Assembly (NCBI GenBank): GCA_958299035.1
Contig: CATQJL010000316.1
Location: 16,965,676-17,029,675 of the forward strand
Reading direction: 5' to 3'
Source of the DNA: Cylicocyclus nassatus
Lineage: Eukaryota > Nematoda > Chromadorea > Rhabditida > Strongylidae
Length of the DNA stretch: 64,000 bases
This document shows, in pieces, positions 43,758 to 55,381 of the stretch. The position numbers and the translations under genes were made by a program. Below the pieces are notes generated by a model, which did no database searches, was not told the origin of the DNA, and saw nothing but the letters and a program-made list of their open reading frames with translations. Each line of letters opens with the position of its first letter. The first letter of the stretch is position 1.

Positions 43758-44465
43758 TATTAGGTTGCGCCGAGAGTTCGTTCGCACCATTTTCAAAAAA
43801 ATCATAACTCGTTGATTTCTTAACGAGTTTGCGCGATCAAAATTTTGCTTAAGAGAGGAACTCATGCTCTTTGCACGTGTGCCTGAATTGTTCGTTAATG
43901 TTTACAAATAAAGGAGATAGAAGCGAAACAAAATCACTCAAAATTTGAAATTTTTGGGTAAGGTTAAAAAAATCGAAAACTCGCGACAAAAATCGGAGCA
44001 GTCAGTATTGTGGGTTCTTTCACCAGCTCTTTCTAACCGTGCAGAGTTTGCGCTGATTGAGCGTCTCTATGAAAAGTTACGATTTTCGAGCAAGCAATAC
44101 AAAGGGGCGAATTTGATTTATTTTGGCATTTTTCAGGTAAATCATAACTTTTCATAGAGACGTTTAATCAGCGCAAACTTCGCATTGTCAGAAAGAGCTG
44201 GTGAAAAACCTACAATACCGACTGCTCCGATTTTTGTTGCAAGTTTCCGACTTTTTATGACCCTACACGAAAAATTCAAATTCTGAGTGATTTTGGTTTT
44301 GAACTTCTATCTCCTTATTTGTATACGTTAACGAACGATTCAAGTACATTTGCAAAGAGCATGAGTTCCTCTCTTACATAAAATTTAGATCTTGCAGAAA
44401 CCTTAAAGTCAACAAGTTATGAATTTTTGAATTTGGTGCGAAAGAACTTTCGGGACGACCTAATA
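43758..44465. mobile_element. TATTAGGTTGCGCC foldback MITE, train member 5
   Basis: Left TATTAGGTTGCGCCGAGAG and the right mirror ending CGACCTAATA. Its closest relative is 56360-57071. Its last bases form part of the target duplication of the LTR element. Confidence 0.88.
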
Positions 44466-44466
44466 T

Positions 44467-45786
44467 TGTCGCGGATTGGGGTCTCCAGCTCCCAACGTCA
44501 GTGGTAAGTGCTCTCCTGCATCGGCGAGGGGAGCTGAGGACGCCATCCGTGAAATAGAACAACGACACTTGGGGAAAGGTAGCAAGCTTGCGCCACGCTC
44601 TTATGGCCTGCCAAACACGGATACACTAGCATCTTAGAGGCCCTAGGCTACCAACCTAACCCCCCAATCTCAACTGCCAGCTTCTCAAGCTGCTCCACAC
44701 AATGTTGGCAGTTGTGGATTCTCAGCAACTTGGGCACTATCTAGAATCGTGCCTGTCCTCCAACTGATGGAACCTTCCAGGACGCAACACATCGCAAAAC
44801 CACAACAAACACAAACAGCACATAGATATTCCTGGGGCTAAGGCCTAAGCTCTAAGCCCAACACTCGCATCAAAACACTAAGGCTCTAAAGGTGCCCACC
44901 ATTTATCCAGATCTTCACCAACACACAAGCAACTCAATACAATGGGAAGAGAACACGCCGGCCAGATGTTACCTAGGGGCCGATAGAAAGAAAACCCCCC
45001 GCGGAGGTACTCCTTTGCCCTGCGGCAAGCAAGAAGCACCAACCGGGTTACCTCGAGGCGACGGGCCAGTCCTCCATGCGTGGTGGTGTTCTTCGCGTGA
45101 GTTGGTAAGACGGCGCTGCTAGATCGATCGATAATTGGACTGACAAGGGAACCGTGTCGAGTCGAAGTGGCCTTTCTAGATGAGACCCATACCGCTTTGA
45201 AGAGCATTAATCGGCGATTCCAAATCTGCTTTCCAAATCTGCCAAGCGCCTCTGGACGCCGAGTTATGCTTGTTTTTCAGGTCAAAAAATTGAACGCAAA
45301 ACTGAAGCAAAATCGCCCAAATTTGCTTAAATGCTCCAGTGTCAAGTATCAGAGCTGTTTATGCGATGGATACATTTTATTCAGTATGCTAATTGCTAAT
45401 ACTTAACATTGCTTTATCTAGCGCTGGAAAGATTGTAACAATCAATTTTACCTAGATTCTGCATTCATTTTTCGTTCCGAAGAACGGTTATAACTCGGCG
45501 TCCAGAGGCGCTTGGCAGATTTGGAAGGCAGATTTGGAACCACCGTTTAATACTCTTCGAAGAAGTATGGGTCTCATCTGGAAAGGCCACTTCGACTCGA
45601 CACGGTTTCCTTGTGATTTGAAGCCCACCGCTCGCGAGTAGACACATGTGGCGTACGTGACTTTGAGCAGGTGAGTTGCGGCATAAGTAGCGAGCGAGAG
45701 GGCGGGCAGCGCGCGATGACTGGCGTTTTAGGACCCCTTCGCGCACGAGAAGCGGACTCCTTGAAGAAGTCGCGCAATCCGCGACA
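44467..45786 (-). repeat. LTR (3' LTR by orientation), with nested MITE
   Basis: Starts TGTCGCGGATTG and ends CAATCCGCGACA, a 12-base inverted terminus unusually long for an LTR. Identical in order to 53821-54667 apart from few changes and the 470-bp CAAGG MITE plus TGA duplication at 45144-45616. Confidence 0.9.
45144..45613. mobile_element. CAAGGGAACCGTG MITE, TSD TGA
   Basis: Ends CAAGGGAACCGTGTCGAGTC and GACTCGACACGGTTTCCTTG. TGA precedes (45141-45143) and follows (45614-45616). The other LTR gives the empty site GGACTGAGTTGAAG. Sister of 18858-19390, lacking that copy's 67-bp extra segment. Absent from the partner LTR, so it inserted after the LTR element. Confidence 0.93.
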
Positions 45787-46695
45787 CTCCGGGCAACAAG
45801 AAAAAGATTCCGAGGTAGGCTCTCGATCTACCACGTCACCTACGACCCTACGAGTTAAATGTACAACAACCTACGAGTAAAAGAAACCCTAGACTGTTCG
45901 CGGGGGCCTACTTCCTGTCGCGGTGACAGCTGACAGCCGGCTGCCTCGTGGGTAGGCAAGAAGAGTCGTCGGGGGCACTACGTTGGATATCTGGTGGGTC
46001 TTCTTCGGCACTTGAGGTACGACAGTTGCGGTGACGGCGGCGATTGACTCGACGACGTTGAGACACTTGCGCATCGACATCTGGACCATACGACCATGAC
46101 GACGTTGACGTGGACTTCGTTGACGTGACATTCAGCGGCTCGACATTGGCGTGAAGGTGACAGGTGACGACGAATTGAAGACCAAAAAGTTTTAATTTTG
46201 CCTACGTGGCGCGGTTTTTCACGCCTGGGGAAGAATTTAGACAGTGAGGGGGAGAGTTTTCCTCACGAGCAAAGAAACCCAGGGTCCAGTTAAAAGCAAA
46301 AGAAGGGAATCCCAAATCCAAAAAGAGTCAACACGGTCTCCCTCCGTGGCCCCAAAAATCGACAGTTGTGGTAACAAGTAGACGCAAAGTGTGGACATCG
46401 TAGCCAACCTAAATCAAAGTTGGCAACAACACACAAGGCGAACTTAAGGTCCGCCGAAAACAACACAACAAAAATAAAACAAAGCAAAACTAAAATAAAA
46501 ACTAAAAAACCGTTGTGGGATCAGCATAGTGGGGAGAAACCAAGAAGCAACACTCTCCATGAGTGCGCCATAGTCAACCTAAAATAAAGTTGACAACAAG
46601 AAACAAGGGAGTGAGCTTAAGGCTCACCCCGAAAACCGTAAATTGAGGAAGAGAAAAGACAAATGAGGTAAAACGTAAAATGTGGAAAAGGCAAC
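45787..46695. other. region between gag end and 3' LTR
   Basis: No coding recognised on the element's strand. Two diverged copies of a roughly 190-base unit (about 46375-46500 and 46555-46650) share TAGCCAACCTAAA(T/A)AAAGTTG, CAACA and CTTAAGG. No clear polypurine tract is seen next to the LTR at 45787. Confidence 0.5.
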
Positions 46696-47090
46696 TTACT
46701 TGCGAGGCGATCTCTTGATCTTTGCCCTTCGCCGGTTCATTTCCGCTAAGGCCTTATACTGCTCGAGATGCAAACCATACTCCAAGCGGCCAATATCGTT
46801 AATTCCATGCGGGTTCTCGAAGCAGAAAGACGTTTCGTGTTCCGTGGATTTGCATCTCCTGCATTCCCTTCCGCGGTGGGGACAGTCCTCTTCAGCGTGT
46901 CTGGCACAACAGAGGAAACAACCTCTTCGTGTCGCGTTCAACTCCATCTTCCTACTCAGTCGCCGATAGACGTCACATCTCGAGGGCGAGTGTCGTTCCT
47001 TACAAAAGTGACGAGTGGTTTCCTCTGCCCGTCGGCCTGAACGCCGTTCTGGAGTTCTTCTCCTGGACTCTCCTCTCCGCTCAGGTTGCC
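46696..47090 (-). pseudogene. BEL/Pao gag C-terminal zinc-knuckle region
   Basis: Minus-strand frame open from about 47090. It is Arg-rich (ESRRRTPERRSGRR), then HFCKERHSPSRC, CFLCCARHAEEDC and CRRCKSTEHETSFC, three successive CCHC-like knuckles with the spacing of BEL/Pao gag proteins. Gag packages the element RNA in cytoplasmic particles, and the knuckles bind RNA. The frame differs by one base from the preceding gag segment. It ends with a basic tail (MNRRRAKIKRSPRK) and a stop, with no protease or RT following. Confidence 0.78.
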
Positions 47091-47955
47091 TTTGAGAAAT
47101 GGGCGGTGGTGCCCCATCCTGGGGGGCGCCAGGGGCGTTGTAGGGGCGTAGAAGGGACTGATGACGTTGTCGAACCTTCCTGATGGATGATGGCCTCGAG
47201 CGCCCTTTGCAGGTCGGAGTATGCTGTGGAAGTGGAAGGCCGCTGAAGCAATTCCTGAACCGTGTGTTGCAGGATGCTAGGTGGCGGCTGTGGCGGTGGA
47301 AATTGAGGTGCCTGTACCGGCTGTGGCCTGGGTTTGGTCTTCCTTTTCCGTGGCTTCGGAAGTTGCGGTGCGGCTGGAGTCACTGTGGTTGGTGATGGTA
47401 GTAGTATGGGGTCTACAACACCTCTGGCTTGCAGCTGCTCCTTGTGAACTACACGGTAGCACTCATGCACAATTGACATTTGTGCTACGATCAAGTTCGC
47501 TGCATGGATGGTAGTCTCCAACTTGCGTGACGTAATGTCATATTTGGCCAAGAGATCAAGTCTGGACTGGATCTGCTCAGGTCTCAAGTACAACACACGC
47601 ATGACTTCTCTTAGAATGTTGTATCGGCGGAAGTTGATGTTGTAGATGTTCGTGAAGAGAATGTCCATGCGGTTGATAATGTCTTCTGGACCTGGCTGCG
47701 GCCTACGACTAAGTTCCTGCGGATAGTTGGTGGCATCTGCGGTCATCTGCACAAGTCCTTCCATCGAGCCAGAAATAAGCAGAGCCGTAAGGTGCACTGA
47801 ACTATCTCCGAACTCCTGCCTCTTCTGCGGGTGGATCGATTAACCTGAGCCTGTTCGAAGAAGTCCTTGTGGATAAAATTGTCAAGAACGACAAGATCTG
47901 CGTGACTCAGCTGCGCCGAACTGAAGATGTAGTCCGTGGAGAGTGCCATGGTCAT
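47081..47955 (-). pseudogene. BEL/Pao gag central region
   Basis: Two overlapping minus-strand frames. 47955-47838 reads MTMALSTDYIFSSAQLSHAD, then NFIHKDFFEQAQVN. After a shift near 47835 the frame RQEFGDSSVHLTALLISGSM continues through a helical region (EQIQSRLDLLAKYDITSRKL) to a Pro/Lys-rich stretch (LPKPRKRKTKPRPQPVQAP) and LLQRPSTSTAYSDLQRALEA. The helical domain followed by a proline-rich linker before zinc knuckles fits a gag layout. Family similarity by sequence is weak, so the call depends on the knuckles downstream. Confidence 0.6.
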
Positions 47956-47979
47956 CTGATGGAGTAACTGGACAGCTGG

Positions 47980-48357
47980 TCAATACTCTCTCGGCACTAC
48001 AGTCGTCATTGGATCTTCCTCGGCCTGAAACGGGAAGTCTCCGGTGACGTCACGTCCATTCGCTATAGCTGAAATAAGCTCGAGCATGGTGAGTGCTCGA
48101 GTGTGGGCTTCCTCGGGAACTGGAGGCTTTGCCTCTGTGGAGCGAGAGGATTCCGGAGCTCGTGTGATCGCAAGCTCATGGATTACTTCAGCTAGCAGCT
48201 CGGACTGAGCGGGGCTTTCGCTCCGCTTTGCCCTTCGTGCCGGCTTCCTCTCCGATGAAGTTGATGGCGACCTCGAATAGGATCTCTTCCGTCCTCGATA
48301 TTGTTGGGACTTCGATACGGGCTCGCCTCTTCTTGTCTTCATACGCCAAATCGTCAT
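47980..48357 (-). pseudogene. gag N-terminal region or leader ORF
   Basis: Minus-strand frame starting MTIWRMKTRRGEPVSKSQ with a Ser/Arg-rich segment (RGRKRSYSRSPSTSSERK), then SELLAEVIHELAITRAPESS and ALTMLELISAIANG. It ends at TGA 47980-47982 but is in the same frame as the next segment, so one in-frame stop separates them. The RS-like tract is unusual for gag. No domain recognised. Confidence 0.5.
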
Positions 48358-51300
48358 TGTGTAGATGGTCAGTCTACCTTATCGCCTTACCCTGAAATAA
48401 GGAGAATGATAGAGGAAAGGGAAGGCGCGCCACAATGACCGCAACAGACAAATTTTAAGGATTAGTAAAAGAATAAAGAATGAAAAGAGAGGAGAAAAGG
48501 AACAAGAACAAAGGTAAGAAAATAAAAGACGAAGAAAGAGAGGTGATAATTAAATAAAGGGGATATAAGACAGGTCATGACATTTGTGGATGTTGGTGGG
48601 TGGCAACGCGCGGGGTCATAAAGAAAGGTGTGAATAGAAGAATGAGATACATGCGATGAAGAAAGGAAAGGAGTTAGAAAAAGCTAAGTATGAGAGATAA
48701 GATAAACAGAAAGTGAGCTACACGCGTAGATAAAACAGTGCGCACGATATTAAATTTCGCAACTAACCTTACCTACACAAGCAGCGCAAAAATAGAAGAA
48801 AGAAAAACTGAATAAAGGAAGAGTGAATGAATATAAGAAGATTAGAGAAGATTACCCAAAAAGTGTGAGCCGAATTTTAGTTGAAGAGAAGAAAGGGAAA
48901 CAAGAAACTGTAAAACAAAGGACAAATGAAAGATATGGCCCACCATAGAATGAAAGAAAGACAAAGAAAGAAAGAAAGGAAAGAGAGGAGATCACAATAG
49001 ACGAAAAAGTAGAAAAATCACAACTAGCAGCCACATGACGCAATCTTGCACATGATGACTGCACGACGATCGCGACGGGACCTTCGGACTCCATCAACGC
49101 GTAGAGGAGCGCGATAAATATCGTGCTCTGTGGGGTGCGACACAATTCAAGCAAAACGCATAGGCCCAAAGGCGATGCGAAACCGTGACGGTCACAAAGT
49201 AGAGCGCTATCAGACGCTTGTGGACTTAGGGGACTGCGTCTTCACCAAAGACTGCATCCCTGTGGAATAGAGTAATATATTCACTAAACACTCTCTGCTG
49301 ATTACACAATGAATTGTCATCGAAAATACAAGGCTGGACCACAACTTCCTTTTTCCCCATTCTGTGAGCTAGTTGTTCTGCGCAGTTGATAGGATTGTAA
49401 CCTTAGGCATATGTGACTATGTGAATCGTACACTTGTGGGGCTATGACGATAGAATTCGAAAGAAATGGATCAAGTGGACCACAAATCGCGGTAATATCC
49501 TCTCGTCGCTTAGATGTTATGCGCCAAAGGGATAACTGTTCCATTTCTACGTATCCACAAGTATCTTTCTCAGCAGTGATCTTCCCATCGTCCTGTAAAT
49601 GCTAAAACGAGTGACGAACGTATCAAAGGAAACTTCCTGGCGACACATCTGCCGATTTTATCCATCTATCAAGTATGGACAGCTAGGTGTTAATAGCGTC
49701 CTAATCCAGATGGGCATAGTCGACAATGTCGCCATGATCGACACCTGGTGTTAACTGTCGTCACGAAGTCGCTGAAAGGTGGGGAAAGGATAGTATGCTG
49801 AGTGACGATTCACAATTCTCATTTGCTACATCTCTGCAATCACGCAGCCAGTTGCGTGCACCCAAAAATCCGTTCCTTCCACAGTCGTTCCGGTCTTCTG
49901 GAGTAACTGCCCTTGAGATGACGACAACTAACTGATGTAATCAATGCAAAGAAGGGGAACAATCTATAGCGCAATGCACACAATTCAACTGAAGCCCATA
50001 AATCTCCTGATGGTAGTGCTTGATGTTGGTATAAGATGTAGTAGGAAGTATGGGTCTGTGGAATTACAAATCCAGAGCATTTGTGGTGTAGAGAGCGTGT
50101 TTAGTGAAATGAGGTATCTAGTGAGTGCTCTTGCCGTATGCTTTTAAATCGCTCAGGGCAAAACGTTCACATAGACAGTGTGGAATCAATATAGTGTTCG
50201 TGTGTGAGCAAAGTCCTGTAGGCAATACTCCTTGCGACGATCTTGACAGCAAACGAAGTAGACGAAATCCATAACTTTCGTGAGGACTATGTTCAAACAC
50301 GAATGTGGAGAGATCAACAATCCTAAACAAGGCAAAGTCGGTTTTTCCAAGGGCAGCAAATTGCAGCTTGCATCACATCGTAACTCCTAACCCCGCTCTG
50401 GTGTTACTAGCAGGGTTGCAATGTCCACAATGATCTCCGATTTCCGCAATCGACTGTCGAAAGGTAGTCCATTTCGTTATGCACGGTCTAAATATGTCTC
50501 CACCATCGGACCAGGCGCCTTTTGTCCATGGATTGTCTTCAGGAGCACAACAGTGTGACCGATGTCGATTGAAGGTTCACTCGTTGTGGGCAAATGACTT
50601 CATTGGCTTGATCGAATTAGTCCGATGAAGTATAATCTAGGAGTCTGAAAAATGTGGTCGAACAAGATGTCAAAATGCGGTCTCTGGATGCCAAATCGTG
50701 CTTTGCAGCATAAGACCGCTGAAATCTGAAACATGCGCAAGTAGCAACACTTGTTCACCACATCATCCGGGATGCGCAATCCAAGCGTTCCTACAAGCGT
50801 GGGGTAATCATTTGGGTTTCTTAGTCCATTTGGCTATTCCAACGAAGCGATCCAGACACAATAAGCCACAGGGGACTCAGAAAACCCAAGGTAGTCTTAC
50901 TGGCTCTAAAACCTATCTGTTACTACTAGGGATTCTGTGGACATCACCGGATGTTACCGTGACTTTCGGTGTTCAACAGTACTGACAAAATTACACTCCT
51001 CAATGGCCTAGGATCATTCTCGTCTTCTATGATGTTCCGATGAAGGTAGATGGCATAATAAGATTCTCATAGGAACAAGAAACGTAAGTCACATGTGAAC
51101 TTGAAAGCAGGTCTCCACAATAACCTCCTATCCACGCAGGTGATAGCAACGATCAGGAAAACAAAGTGGAAATTTTACACCGTACCTTGTGATCTTCCTA
51201 GGAGGATTAGTTGAAGAACGCTGACTTTTTATGGCTGGTCGTAATCCATATAACCATCTGGCTTTCAAGGAGCGAGATATTCTCAGCCGTATCCACGAAC

Positions 51301-53802
51301 AATCCGTTGTAAAGGCCTGAACAGTCTTTACAAATGGAATTATCACTCTGATCTTACGCTGAGCCTCTTGGGATACTGGCGATGAAACTCCAAAGACTGC
51401 ACGATCTTCTGGTGCGTAATAGTCAGTATGCTGATCACATTCACGAATGAGTGAAAGAAGGAATCACGGTAGTAACATGTGGACGAGCTGTAAGACTAGA
51501 AATCTGGGACTAGTGATAGTCCTGTGGGGTATATAGGGCGAAATGTACGGGACAAAGGTTTACATATCCACTTCAGAGGTTTACGACGTCCTCGATGTTT
51601 CCGACGTCGAATGTAGAAGACTGACATCCCGACGATGGTGTTAATTGGGTACCGGCGAAGGAAAAACGTAAAGCGATCTTCTGGCTGATACGTTTTAAGA
51701 TGAAGATCGATTTACATCATAACTTGTGGCTCGCTGCGATTCGGAAAATTCTCCTGACGGATAAACTTCCTCGGCAGCTTGCTGTGTCTCCGATGACGAC
51801 TCCGACAACTAATAAAGGCGATGACGATGACGTTCTCGGGTACATTCCTCTTCCTCCGGAAATCTACAGAGAAGTCGATAACGTTGACTTCCAAGTCCTC
51901 TATGAGATGGATAATCGCATTCGTCCTGTACAAAACCCTAAAAAACTAGGCACACAAAGTGCTGTGGGACATCTCTATTAGCAGCAAGGGTAATACGGGA
52001 GCAGGTTATCAAAGATCTAGTTCGAGTAAGCGTTCCTAGATGTCAAATGGAATCTGCGGTCCTCAGGTCGATGATAGAAAGAAACCGATAAAGATCTTTG
52101 AAATGCTCGATGGCACAAAGAATCCTAGACTCAAAACGAAGTGTTGCGCCCGCTGGAAACCAATGCGATCGACGTCCGCCCCTCGAGCTATTGATGGAAT
52201 AAGCTCTAATCCTCCATCCTACTGCTTCCGCAACGCTCATCAAAGAATGATTATCACTCCGAATTAGTCCAGAACTCCTCAAGCACCAATTTAGCACTTT
52301 CCACATACACTGCTCGCCAACAGAGATGTTTCATGTGGATCTGTTCATTATGCACAATCGACTTAAACGCACACCGAAGGGCTAAGATTTGATAACATCT
52401 CCATCCAAGGACCACAACTCAGCCTTTCCAAATGGATTGCTGAGTGCTACGATGGAGGTGAGGCCAAGAAGACGTTCTGTGTGGATTGAAGCTACAAAAT
52501 GTTGCACAATGCTCAGCGATAATGTGACACTAAATACAGTCATCTTGTGAAGCTGCATTCATGCCACTGTGGAGACGTCACTAATCACAACTTCAACTGA
52601 TCGTCTCATTATTGTCGCAGGTGGCATTAAAGGCGAACAGATAACAAGTACAAAGACTTTGACTGTGCTGCGCGCTTCCTACACATTCCACAAATGGCAA
52701 GAAGCTCTAGTGTTGATCAGGCACTATGCCACTTATCCACAAATCCGTCACAAACTATCCGTCGAATGATTGATGGCACAATACAACATAAACTCGACGT
52801 TCGCGCAGATGTAAAGGCACAAGTCTTAGTCTGCTTACAGGAAGTTGTGAAGGTGTTTAACTCTTAGAGCTGATCATACTGCTCACTGGCGAGGCATCTG
52901 ATAGTAGCGCAGAAGAAAGTTGGAACTCATCTGCTTCCTGTCGGCTTGCTCATCCTCGTTGGACTCGATGGCTTTGAGTAGCATGGAATTTCGCAATTGG
53001 TCCATATCGATCGATGACGTCGCACTCGGTAAAGTTGGGGATGATGGCATCTGTGGACTCAACCTCTGTAATTGAGATATGTGAAGGTATTCGAAGGGCG
53101 TGTGGATACTTTCGGATTGTATTCACACAAATGATGAGCACAAAGAGTCAAAGGTAAGAAAACGAGCGCTAAGCAAAAAACAAAGGACCTTAAAGCACCC
53201 GATGCTATTGCCAACAGTGATAGGTTAACAGCGAGAATGCTAGGCAGGAAATTAGGCGGGTTTAATCACAAACAGCGCGGGGCAGATCCCGTTGAAAGAT
53301 GGATGCAAAATGCGAGCATAAATGTGGTGGCGAGAAGTTTTGGAGGAGATACCCATCCAAGATCACAGCAGGCGATTCCTCCGCAGGCCTGATGACGTGT
53401 TTCAAGGCGGACAGAGCTAGTGCCTACCAAGGGCCTCGATGTCTGCAGAAAAACCTGGTCACCAGAGGGCACCGACAGCACGGACAGTAGGCAGATATCA
53501 CACGGCTTGTGCCACTCAAGGCATGTGAGGGATCACCCTACTCTCAGCTAAGTGTACTGGCGGTAGTCGCTCACTCGCGTCAGCCCAGTCTCATCGGATC
53601 CGGCTACTGCATGAAGGATGCGATCTAAAGGAGAGACGAAAAACACAAATATGTACACTGTGCAAACACCTGAAAAGAGGAATTAAACTACAATTTGCAT
53701 TGCTAGCTAGGGACGCCAACATGCGAAATGTGTATCTGCGGGCATACGCAAGCAAGGTCCGATCGCAAAAGCTAGACATGGGTTTACTATCCCCATGGCT
53801 AA
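48358..53802. other. LTR-element interior without recognisable pol
   Basis: 5.4 kb between gag and the primer-binding site. 48400-49020 is purine-rich on the plus strand (GAAAGA/AGAGAGGA runs), hence pyrimidine-rich in the element's sense. The longest frames (51700-51981 plus, 52043-52306 minus) have no motifs. A short minus-strand LGFLSPL peptide near 50900 recalls Pao-type pol, but nothing around it supports that. Confidence 0.5.
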
Positions 53803-53820
53803 CTCCGTCTCGATGCACCA
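53803..53820 (-). promoter_or_regulatory. primer-binding site
   Basis: On the minus strand TGGTGCATCGAGACGGAG directly follows the LTR end CCGCGACA with no gap. It starts with TGG, complementary to a tRNA CCA end. The matching position next to the other LTR (45787) does not start with TGG. I cannot name the tRNA. Confidence 0.75.
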
Positions 53821-54667
53821 TGTCGCGGATTGGGGTCTCCAGCTCCCAACGTCAGTGGTAAGTGCTCTCCTGCATCGGCGAGGGGAGCTGAGGACGCCAT
53901 CCGTGAAATAGAACAACGACACTTGGGGAAAGGTAGCAAGCTTGCGCTACGCTCTTATGGCCTGCCAAACACGGATACACTAGCACTTTAGAGGCCCTAG
54001 GCTACCAACCTAACCCCCCAATCTCAACTGCCAGCTTCTCAAGCTGCTCCACACAATGTTGGCAGTTGTGGATTCTCAGCAACTTGGGCACTATCTAGAA
54101 TCGTGCCTGTCCTCCAACTGATGGAACCTTCCAGGACGCAACACATCGCAAAACCACAACAAACACAAACAGCACATAGATATTCCTGGGGCTAAGGCCT
54201 AAGCCCTAAGCCCAACACTCGCATCAAAACACTAAGGCTCTAAAGGTGCCCACCATTTATCCAGATCTTCACCAACACACAAGCAACTCAATACAATGGG
54301 AAGAGAACACGCCGGCCAGATGTTACCTATGGGCCGATAGAAAGAAAACCCCCGCGGAGGTACTCCTTTGCCCTGCGGCAAGCAAGAAGCACCAACCGGG
54401 TTACCTCGAGGCGACGGGCCAGTCCTCCATGCGTGGTGGTGTTCTTCGCGTGAGTTGGTAAGACGGCGCTGCTAGATCGATCGATAATTGGACTGAGTTG
54501 AAGCCGACCGCTCGCGAGTAGACACATGTGGCGTACGTGACTTTGAGCAGGTGAGTTGCGGCATAAGTAGCGAGCGAGAGGGCGGGGCAGCGCGCGATGA
54601 CTGGCGTTTTAGGACCCCTTCGCGCACGAGAAGCGGACTCCTTGAAGAAGTCGCGCAATCCGCGACA
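53821..54667 (-). repeat. LTR (5' LTR by orientation)
   Basis: 847 bases from TGTCGCGGATTG to CAATCCGCGACA, followed by the AATAT duplication. Differences from the other LTR include C/T, A/C, C/T, G/T, one base in the C-run, C/G and one extra G. Confidence 0.92.
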
Positions 54668-54671
54668 AATA

Positions 54672-55379
54672 TATTAGGTCGTCCCGAAAGTTCTCGCGCA
54701 CGATTTTCAAAAATTTGTAACTTTGCGCTGTTTCAACGGATTGCTTGTCTGTAATTTTATTAGAAAGAATAAGTCTTTCGTTTCAAACGCTGTTTTGCGG
54801 AGCTTCTGGTTGACATTGGATGCGGAGATAAAAATGGAAAACTAAGACCATATGAGCTTTACCATTTCATGTTAGGTCGCCAAAAATCGGAGACGCTGCA
54901 GAAAAATCTGAAATCGTCAGTACTTATGTTTTTTGGTTTACTCTTTGCAATTGTGAAAAGTATGTGCTGTTTGGATGTCACTGTGAGAAGTTATGCATGT
55001 CGAGTTTACTATGGAGAACGACAGAACTAATTAATTTGTCGATTTTCGCAAAAATCACAACTTCTCATAGAGACGTCCAAACAGTACATACTCTTCACAA
55101 TTGCAAAGAGTAGACCAAAAAACGTAAGCACTGACGAATTCAGATTTTTCTGCAGCGCTTCCGATTTTTGGCGACCTAACTAAAATGGTCAAAGCTTTAT
55201 GGTCTTAGTTTTCCATTATTATGTCCGCACCCAATGTGAAGCAGAAGCTCCGCAAAACAGCGTTTGAAACGAAAGACTTATTCTTTCTAATAAAATTACA
55301 GGCAAGCAAATCCATTGAAAAAGCGCAAAGTTACAAATTTTTGGAAATCGTGTGCAAGAACTTTCGAGACGACCAAATT
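54672..55379. mobile_element. TATTAGGTCGTCCCG MITE, train member 6
   Basis: Left TATTAGGTCGTCCCGAAAG, right mirror CTTTCGAGACGACCAAATT. The arms pair AAAACTAAGACCATA with TATGGTCTTAGTTTTCC. Its left end is shared with the LTR target duplication. Confidence 0.88.
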
Positions 55380-55381
55380 TA

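Larger units (their letters stand above)
44467..54667 (-). mobile_element. BEL/Pao-type LTR element with gag but no recognisable pol
   Basis: Two LTRs flank a 8.0-kb interior, with AATAT duplications at 44462-44466 and 54668-54672. The primer-binding site next to the 53.8-kb LTR sets the orientation to minus. The only coding recognised is a gag with BEL/Pao-style zinc knuckles at 46.7-48.4 kb. No protease, RT, RNase H or integrase frame is evident in the 5.4 kb between primer site and gag. LTRs differ at about eight positions in 847 bases, so insertion is recent. The element interrupted the MITE train exactly at a TA junction. Confidence 0.85.

Noticed and set aside
47183..47514. Plus-strand frames rich in Trp/Val opposite gag
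   Set aside because: Shadow of the proline-rich gag region on the other strand.
50838..50960. Minus-strand peptide with LGFLSPL recalling Pao-type pol
   Set aside because: A seven-residue match with stops close on both sides, and pol upstream of gag would be the wrong order. A profile search of the interior would settle it.
53707..54658. Frames in the LTRs also found at 44374-45834
   Set aside because: They are duplicated because the LTRs are repeats. No motif, and frames shift between the two copies.
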